Shown here piece by piece: positions 58,355 through 64,000 of a DNA stretch of 64,000 nucleotides. Position 1 is the stretch's first letter, and every line of letters starts with the position of its first letter. The translations under genes were made by a program, and so were the position numbers. The notes beneath the pieces are model-generated. The model searched no databases. It had not been told where the DNA came from and saw nothing but the letters and a program-made list of their open reading frames with translations. The DNA is from Taibaiella helva (GTDB lineage Bacteria; Bacteroidota; Bacteroidia; Chitinophagales; Chitinophagaceae), in assembly GCF_003545695.1 (NCBI RefSeq), contig NZ_QUZZ01000002.1:62001-126000 (forward strand), in the 5' to 3' direction.

Positions 58355-59893
58355 CTATTCTTTTTTTACCGGCATTCTCCTGATCAATAGCAGTACACAC
58401 AATACGCCTGCAAAGCAGGCCAGGGCCGACACTTGCAGGATGCGGGCATAAGCCCGGATAAAGGACTGGTGGTAATACTGCCGCACGACAGCCTGTCGCT
58501 CGGGAGACAAGGTGGAAGGAGCATGCGCATCGCCGAGGTTGACCGCCTGGGCCTGTATCGTTCGTTGTTCTGTAGCGGTAAAAGTATCGCCGGATACCAG
58601 CTGCGCCAGGGTGCTGCTGAAGAGGAGCACCGCCATGGCCCCGAAAATAGCATTGGCAAACACGTTGGAGACCCGCGTTAAGGCATTGTTCACGCCGGAA
58701 GCCGTACCGGAATAAGCATCGCTAACCGATCCCATTACCGTAGCGGTAAGGGGCGCCACGGTAAGCGACATGCCCAGGCCCAATGTCAGGATACCGGGGA
58801 AAAAGCTGGTCCAGTAATCCCTGGCGCCACCGGTCTGCTGCACGAAAGAAAGCAGCAACAAGCCGAGACCAGCCAGGCCAGGGCCGGCGATGAGGAAAAG
58901 GCGTGGGCCGTATTTGTCGGCGAGGCCGCCGGTAAAGCGGGCCAGCAGGATCATGAGTATCGTAAAGGGCAGGAAAGTAAGCCCCGACTGCAGCTGGCTG
59001 TAGCCCTGCACCTGCACCAGGTTCAGGCCGAGAAAAAGCATACCCGCGCCCAGCCCGGCATACAGGAAGAACGTAAGCAGGTTGACACCGCTGAAGACCG
59101 GGTTGACAAACAGCCGGAGCGGTATCATAGGGTGCCTGCTCCTTTTTTCAATAAGGATAAACAGGACAAACAGGGTAAGGCCTGCGGCAAAGGCCAGGTA
59201 TACCTGCGGATGGCTGAAGCCCAGGGCCGGCATGCGCAGGAAGCCGAACGTGAGCAGGGCCATGCCGGAGGCGACGGTAAGTGCTCCGGCAATATCGATC
59301 GAGCGGTCTTTATCCTCCGCCCTGATCTCCTTCACTTCCTTCCACAGGATGAAGAGCGCTGCAAGGCCTATGGGTATATTGATGAAGAAAATATAGCGCC
59401 AGAGCCCGGCATCGCCCAAAGCACCGCCCAGTATGGGACCGCCGAGAGTGACGGCCGTTGTGACCGAAGACCAGGTGCCGATGGCCTTTCCCCTTTCCTT
59501 TTCATGAATGGACGAAGAGATGAGCGACAAGCTGCCGGGGATCATGAAAGCGCCGCCAAGTCCCTGCAGCAGCCGGAACAGGATCAGCTGGAACACGCTG
59601 CCGGCAAAGCCGCACAAAGCCGAGCCGGCCACGAACAGCGCAATGCCATACATGAACACTTTCTTCCGTCCCAGCTTATCGCCCAAAGCGCCACCCACCA
59701 GGATGAGGGATGCCAGCATGAGCAGGTAAGCATTCAGGATCCAGAAAATATCGGCGCCGGAGGCACGAAGACCGGTCTGCAGGGAGGGTAACACCACATT
59801 GAGCGCAGTGCCATCGATAAAGGCCATGGCAGAGGCCATAATGGCTGCTGTCATGATCCAGGCACCTTCCCGGCTTTTAAGCGCAACGGTCAT
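58355..59893 (-). CDS. MFS multidrug efflux transporter (DHA2, EmrB/QacA type)
   Basis: 512 aa, with 14 predicted membrane segments. Signature motifs: LVGGALGDKLGRKKVFMYGI (loop 2-3), GLGGAFMIPGSLSLIS (motif C region), GPILGGALGD, FFINIPIGLAALFILW. Family logic: proton-driven export of drugs, dyes or detergents across the inner membrane. No HlyD-type adaptor or TetR regulator is adjacent, so it may work alone. Its start region is followed upstream by the terminator of the serine hydrolase gene. Confidence 0.88.
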   Translation of the reverse strand: MTVALKSREGAWIMTAAIMASAMAFIDGTALNVVLPSLQTGLRASGADIFWILNAYLLMLASLILVGGALGDKLGRKKVFMYGIALFVAGSALCGFAGSVFQLILFRLLQGLGGAFMIPGSLSLISSSIHEKERGKAIGTWSSVTTAVTLGGPILGGALGDAGLWRYIFFINIPIGLAALFILWKEVKEIRAEDKDRSIDIAGALTVASGMALLTFGFLRMPALGFSHPQVYLAFAAGLTLFVLFILIEKRSRHPMIPLRLFVNPVFSGVNLLTFFLYAGLGAGMLFLGLNLVQVQGYSQLQSGLTFLPFTILMILLARFTGGLADKYGPRLFLIAGPGLAGLGLLLLSFVQQTGGARDYWTSFFPGILTLGLGMSLTVAPLTATVMGSVSDAYSGTASGVNNALTRVSNVFANAIFGAMAVLLFSSTLAQLVSGDTFTATEQRTIQAQAVNLGDAHAPSTLSPERQAVVRQYYHQSFIRAYARILQVSALACFAGVLCVLLLIRRMPVKKE

Positions 59894-59958
59894 CGGTTTT
59901 GGTTTAGATGCTTAAAGTTACGGCGCTATTCCGGATCAAAGTACAGTAAGGAAAAGAA

Positions 59959-59998
59959 GCTGTCTCCTGCGCTTGTTTGCACAAACATAGGAGACAGC
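59959..59998 (-). terminator. Terminator of the serine hydrolase gene
   Basis: Stem GCTGTCTCCT/AGGAGACAGC with an inner TGTTTG/CAAACA hairpin. On the minus strand it lies 28 bases past the stop and is followed by TTCTTTTCC. Confidence 0.7.
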
Positions 59999-60026
59999 CC
60001 TTCATTGTTCTCTAAAGGTTAAGCAA

Positions 60027-61460
60027 CTATAGCTTGCCATCATTATCCTTTTTCCGGATACCGCTTCCTACCCGTTCGCCGTCCTGCAGCATTTCCAGCT
60101 GAAGGGCGCCTCCCGCAATGGCGGTAAAGCGCATCAGGCCATCGGCGCCGTTGGACCGGAGTGCCTGGAACTCATTTGCCGCTACGGGGAAGAAACGCAT
60201 ATCATATTCCCCGTTGCTGGCGTTGTAGAAGAGATGTCCGTCATGATAAGTGATCAGGTGCGCTTCGTTTTCGTTCTGCCCGTCAGTATACACGCCGGTG
60301 TACTTTTTGATGCTTTCCTCAGGCAGCGAGATCTTCTCCCGGTACCGGGGCTCAAGAGGCTTGCCGTCGAGCACCTGGTTGATATTGTTGAAGGGAAACA
60401 GGCCTGTGTGCAGGTTTTGCAGGATGATGATCGTCCTGTCTTTGATCATATTCTGGGAAATGAAGGAGACATAGCCGTCCCAGTTCCCTGTGTGCCCGAA
60501 GGAAAATTTTCCGTCTCCTTTGGACAGGTTCAGCCCGAAGCCGTAAGGAACATTTTCGCCGCCGGCAGTTTGGCTAACGGCCGTCATTTCATCAAATTCG
60601 GCCTGCGTAAAGAGTTTATTCTGCTTCAGCGCAACCATCCACTTGTATATATCTTCTACAGAGGAATTCACTTTGGCGGCGCCTACAATACCGTCCAGGA
60701 AATAGGCGGTGCTGTCGTGAAAGCGGCTGGCTTCAGATGTGGTTTTGCTGAGCGTATTCTTGTTCCATATATATCCTGTAGCATAATTGGGTATGTTCCG
60801 GGGATGCTCCCGCCGGTTATAGACAAAGGTACGCTTCATATCCAGGGGCCTGAAGATGTTGCGGGCAAGGAAATCGCCATAGCTCATGCCCGATACGCGT
60901 TCTATAATGCTGGCCAGCAACACGTAGTTATTGTTGTTGTATTCGTGCCGGCTGCCGGGAGCAAAGCGCAGCGAGTCTTTGCGGCCTTCATAATACCGGA
61001 TAACATCATTATTGCCGGCGATCCTGGTTCTGTCCCAGTCTCTACCCAGCTGGGAAATATAATCATTGGGCAGGCCGCTGGTATGCCGCAGCAGGTCGGA
61101 AATGGTAACCTGGTCCCAGAAGCCCAGCTCGGGCAGGTAGCGGGATACTTTGTCTTCATAGCGCAGCTTACCCTGGCGTTTCAGCAATACAATGGCCGCC
61201 GCGGTAAATTGCTTGGAGCAGGAAGCCAGCTCGAAGATCGTCTGCTCATTGTTGTGTCGCCTGTTGTCCTCATTACTATAGCCATAACCTTTTTCAAAAA
61301 TGACTTTTCCTTTTTCCGCGATCAGTACGGCGCCGTTAAACTGGTTCTGCTTGTGAAGCATAGCGAAAATATGGTCCAGCTGCTCCTCCCGGGTATTCTC
61401 CTGGGCGCGGCAGATGAAGGTCAGGACCATGGCCATAAATGCAAAAAGTATCTTTTTCAT
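60027..61460 (-). CDS. Exported serine hydrolase, beta-lactamase class C-like
   Basis: 477 aa with a signal peptide (ending ICRAQ). It has the SxxK motif (ASCSK, Ser80 to Lys83), the YxN motif (EYNNNNY, Tyr174 to Asn176) and HTG (SFGHTGNWDGY, in place of KTG). These are the active-site elements of class C beta-lactamases, D-alanyl-D-alanine peptidases and esterases of the same fold. The last 110 residues form a beta-barrel-like C-terminal domain (DUF3471/lipocalin-like) seen in many such hydrolases. The actual substrate is open. Three palindromic sites lie upstream. Confidence 0.85.
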   Translation of the reverse strand: MKKILFAFMAMVLTFICRAQENTREEQLDHIFAMLHKQNQFNGAVLIAEKGKVIFEKGYGYSNEDNRRHNNEQTIFELASCSKQFTAAAIVLLKRQGKLRYEDKVSRYLPELGFWDQVTISDLLRHTSGLPNDYISQLGRDWDRTRIAGNNDVIRYYEGRKDSLRFAPGSRHEYNNNNYVLLASIIERVSGMSYGDFLARNIFRPLDMKRTFVYNRREHPRNIPNYATGYIWNKNTLSKTTSEASRFHDSTAYFLDGIVGAAKVNSSVEDIYKWMVALKQNKLFTQAEFDEMTAVSQTAGGENVPYGFGLNLSKGDGKFSFGHTGNWDGYVSFISQNMIKDRTIIILQNLHTGLFPFNNINQVLDGKPLEPRYREKISLPEESIKKYTGVYTDGQNENEAHLITYHDGHLFYNASNGEYDMRFFPVAANEFQALRSNGADGLMRFTAIAGGALQLEMLQDGERVGSGIRKKDNDGKL

Positions 61461-61565
61461 AGGTTATTTATTTTATCTTTTTATTTGGTATGATTATTAG
61501 AATCGGTAAAACCTGCTGCTATCGGGAACTGTAGATTTCGTTAAATGTCAGTGCACTATAATACG

Positions 61566-61581
61566 TACGAATTAATTCGTA
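61566..61581. promoter_or_regulatory. Palindromic operator candidate
   Basis: A perfect 16-bp palindrome TACGAATTAATTCGTA, 106 bases upstream of the serine hydrolase ATG. It shares TACGA half-sites with the adjacent inverted repeat at 61589-61636. Confidence 0.55.
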
Positions 61582-61588
61582 GCAAACG

Positions 61589-61636
61589 TACGACAATTTT
61601 CGTATTTCCAAAACTTTTTTTACGAAAACTGTCGTA
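61589..61636. promoter_or_regulatory. Inverted repeat operator candidate
   Basis: Arms TACGACAATTTTCGTA (61589-61604) and TACGAAAACTGTCGTA (61621-61636) are reverse complements with one mismatch, separated by 16 bases. Each arm also ends in TACGA/TCGTA. This is consistent with dimer binding by an unknown repressor in the divergent region between the serine hydrolase and the 61786 gene. Confidence 0.55.
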
Positions 61637-61785
61637 GGAGGCAAAAATTTAATCATCGCTTGACACTATAGCGCGATCTCAGGGTTTTTATGGAGCCGGA
61701 AAATGGCGGTTTTTGCCTATTGCCGTTCCTGCGATTTATCGGAAATTAGCTTTGCAATTATTCCGAATGCGATTCAACCTAATGC

Positions 61786-62100
61786 ATGCTTATGCGGGTC
61801 AAACTATTCTTATGGGGAGCCTTAATAGCGGTCGCTTTACCGGTGATGGCCGGCGCCCAGAATTTTAAGCAGCGGCAGCAGTCGCTTTCGGCCGCGATAA
61901 AACAGGCCCGGCAAAAGAAAAAGATCACAGAGACCGAATATTATAAGTTACTACGGGAACAGGAGGAAATCGGTACTGCGATAGAAAAGGCGGAGGAGGA
62001 TCATTACTTCAGCGCAAAGGAGAAGAATGCTATCCATGCCAGGCTGCAGCGCGCCGAAAGGCGCCTGCGCAAATATAAAACCAACAGGGAAGTGTATTGA
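61786..62100 (+). CDS. Small exported helical protein
   Basis: A 104-aa protein starting ATG 61786 (a second ATG two codons on is possible). The signal peptide ends GAQ. The rest is charged and helical (LSAAIKQARQKKKITETEYY, EIGTAIEKAEEDHYFSAKEK, RLQRAERRLRKYKTN), suggesting a coiled coil. No family recognised. It is divergent from the serine hydrolase and shares the operator-rich intergenic region. Confidence 0.5.
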   Translation: MLMRVKLFLWGALIAVALPVMAGAQNFKQRQQSLSAAIKQARQKKKITETEYYKLLREQEEIGTAIEKAEEDHYFSAKEKNAIHARLQRAERRLRKYKTNREVY

Positions 62101-62556
62101 TCATTTTCATTTTAGATCTCATACTCTTTCTGCTACAGGTCTGCTGTATAAAAGCTGCAGTGTACCTGTTTAATTTAGCATTACCAAACACCAGATAATG
62201 ATGAAAAAAATGTACCTGTTCACCCTGTTCTAGCTGCCGGGAAAATATCCCCGCCTGTCTTACTGTTGAGCCTGTCTTGCAGGCTTATACCTGCCCTGTT
62301 CTTATGCCGTGTTGCACCTGTCGTTCCGTAAAACCAGAATAAAAATATCGTTATGGTCTTATGGTAGCGGATCACGATCGTATCCGTTTACACCGCCGCC
62401 CTGTACACTTCTCTGCTTACCTGTGGAACTGCCTGCCTGTTTTTAAGCCGTTGTTACGGTCTCCTCCGGGAGCCCGGTGAATGCTTGCCATATAACCACT
62501 ATGTGCCGTGGAGCATACCTGCACGAACACCATTTTTTCAACCAAACAAAAAAGCT
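62101..62556. other. 456-base leader region of the right-edge gene
   Basis: No supported gene. A short frame at 62198 (MMKKMYLFTLF, then TAG) looks like a truncated signal peptide. The motif CCTGT or ACCTG recurs many times, of unknown meaning. The last bases before the ATG (CAACCAAACAAAAAAGCT) form a typical A-rich leader. Confidence 0.35.
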
Positions 62557-64000
62557 ATGAAAATCAAATTCAATCTTCTTAACATACCGGTCGGTATGTT
62601 TCTTGCTTTTGCCGGGATGGTCCCCGCTTCGGCCCAGGACTTATCCTTTACCAATGCTTATCCGTCGCGCCTGCCGCTGTCCCGGACGGCTAACAACAGC
62701 AGCAATACGATCGTTACCCGCTATTACGGCACGCCTATAGGTGCACGCCGCACGCTGGACTATCTCATGGCGAGTAACGTAACGGAGAACAAGCTGTCTG
62801 TAAAGCTTACGGCTGTGCGCCACGACGGAACGCTGATCTGGAGCAAGGTGTACAAGAGCAGTGTGGCCGGGCAGGCCAGGCGCTGCTTTGCGATGAGCTA
62901 CAATGCCCAGTACGACAGCTATGTGCTTACCGGCTACCAGGCCAACCTGGAAACCAACAGGGATGACCTGTGGCTGATGGAGGTGGATCCCCTGGGCAAT
63001 GTGATCCAGGATTTCAATCTTTCTGCCGATAGCATACCCTGCAGCTTCTTCCCCGGGCCCGGCGAGATCGGCTTTGGCACCTTATGCACTTCTTTCAGGA
63101 TACCGAACTACTATGGCCTCGATATCCTGCAGGTAAAGGCCGATCCGGATTCCACGCAGAACGGGGATTTCGTGGTGACAGGCTTTATGAGCGACAAGCC
63201 TTCGGTGGGCGAGTACGGAACGGCCAAACGGAGCTTTGTATGGCGCTTCGCCTTCGACAGGAACCCGGCGGCCCGCTCACCCATCAAAACGAAATACCTG
63301 AAGGTGTTTCATGGCACCAATACCAATGATGACGAGCCCAACACTTTCGACATCACTACCGATGTGGAAGAAATACCCGGCTACGGGCTGATGCTGCTTG
63401 GTCATAAAGGCGGCCCGCCGCTGTTCTCCGGCAGCATCGATCCCCAATATGTCCGGCATGCCTATTATGCCCTGATGCATTATAACGGCGGCGGTACCTC
63501 GGTGGTAAGCCCTACGGTCTTCTCTTACGTCAACGCATTCGATGAGCGGGAAAAGAATGTCAGGAGCCTGCTGGGCAGCGATGGCTACCTTTATATGCTG
63601 GGTTACTATCATCCTAAAAAGGCCTTTACCCTGATGCAGATGAAGCCTGGTTCAGGTGCTATCGGCTACCAGAAGCTTTATTATACCAGCAGCACGCCAC
63701 CCTTGCCGGCATTCAGCATGTACCAGAGCCAGAACAATCCCGACGAGCTCGTGATCATGGGCTACAGGGTAGGGGACGATAAATCGATGGCCGGCGACTA
63801 CGTTCACCCTTATACCATCAAAGTAAGCAATGCCGGCACCTTGCTGAGCAATTTCAACCTGGAAAAGATTTACAGTGCGCAGTACAGCGACTACGGACCG
63901 GGCGGTACCATCGATTATTTCCGGCCTTTTGAGAAGGGAAGTATGCCTATTGCCTCGGTACCGGATATCGGCATACTTAACCGGCATACGGAGTACGATG
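62557..64000 (+). CDS. Partial large secreted protein, continues past the right edge
   Basis: ATG 62557, open to the window end (481 codons so far). Signal peptide MKIKFNLLNIPVGMFLAFAG then MVPASAQ. The mature part has several repeated motifs of the type TRYYGTPIGARRTLDYLMAS and GYQANLETNRDDLWLMEVDP with YVLTGY or MLLGHKG strands, as in beta-propeller-like proteins that record operations or bind surfaces. Bacteroidota proteins of this type often end in a T9SS sorting domain, which would lie beyond the window. Function not assigned. Confidence 0.7.
   Translation, partial: MKIKFNLLNIPVGMFLAFAGMVPASAQDLSFTNAYPSRLPLSRTANNSSNTIVTRYYGTPIGARRTLDYLMASNVTENKLSVKLTAVRHDGTLIWSKVYKSSVAGQARRCFAMSYNAQYDSYVLTGYQANLETNRDDLWLMEVDPLGNVIQDFNLSADSIPCSFFPGPGEIGFGTLCTSFRIPNYYGLDILQVKADPDSTQNGDFVVTGFMSDKPSVGEYGTAKRSFVWRFAFDRNPAARSPIKTKYLKVFHGTNTNDDEPNTFDITTDVEEIPGYGLMLLGHKGGPPLFSGSIDPQYVRHAYYALMHYNGGGTSVVSPTVFSYVNAFDEREKNVRSLLGSDGYLYMLGYYHPKKAFTLMQMKPGSGAIGYQKLYYTSSTPPLPAFSMYQSQNNPDELVIMGYRVGDDKSMAGDYVHPYTIKVSNAGTLLSNFNLEKIYSAQYSDYGPGGTIDYFRPFEKGSMPIASVPDIGILNRHTEYD

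Overview
The window reads as chromosomal DNA of a Bacteroidota member, most likely a Chitinophagaceae relative. The evidence is: secreted proteins with type IX secretion C-terminal sorting domains; promoters with a TAnnTTTG -7 element close to start codons and almost no Shine-Dalgarno sequences; several TTG starts; a long NusB; the dxr-rseP pair; MbnP/MbnH-type proteins; and a flexirubin-cluster type ketosynthase at the left edge. No rRNA, CRISPR array or phage structural module was seen.

Layout. 1-29 kb is mostly chromosomal backbone: secreted proteins and a Zn-protease (0.7-3.2 kb); an L,D-transpeptidase; a copper-type operon (CGKC-type small protein, MbnP, di-haem MbnH/MauG, outer-membrane barrel; 7.6-4.1 kb); a thioredoxin-like protein and a CNNM/CorC transporter; nusB-yajC-coaE; a 7-bp tandem repeat; ribH; a trypsin-like protease with a zinc ribbon; a collagen-like fibre protein; a TPR membrane protein, a DUF5522-type protein and an alkyltransferase-like protein; a porin; dxr-rseP; a free-standing A-T-R (adenylation-thiolation-reductase) synthetase; and msrA.

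29.2-46.3 kb is an AT-richer accessory region starting at an intact tRNA-Ser(UGA). It holds tRNA fragments, three hairpins with stems of about 21 bp, two diverged 0.8-0.9 kb direct repeats (29.6-30.5 and 44.8-45.6 kb), an orphan lanthipeptide-type precursor with a small membrane peptide, a fatty-acid desaturase split by an IS3-family element with a 4-bp target duplication, small hypotheticals, a cold-shock protein and one 3067-codon gene. That giant protein carries a C80-type self-processing cysteine protease (His839/Cys892) followed by a long hydrophobic translocation-like region, as in large clostridial toxins and MARTX toxins, but with helical repeats at the N-terminus in place of a glycosyltransferase. 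The second direct repeat, next to the toxin promoter, keeps a decayed, leaderless copy of the precursor.

46.3-64 kb returns to backbone-like content: a SnoaL-like protein, a T9SS cargo, a DUF4382 lipoprotein, a zinc regulon (frameshifted TonB receptor, COG0523 GTPase and a small protein, divergent from a Zur-type regulator across two palindromic operators), a DUF308 protein and a Crp/Fnr regulator that share a putative operator, a second orphan lanthipeptide-type precursor, an HTH-pentapeptide-repeat fusion, a DHA2 efflux pump, a serine hydrolase with palindromic operators upstream, and a large secreted protein running off the right edge.

The best candidate for something new is the toxin island (30.5-45.6 kb): a giant CPD-containing protein in a Bacteroidota genome, bracketed by duplicated precursor cassettes beside a tRNA. 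All functions are inferred by reading the sequence; no database search was run.
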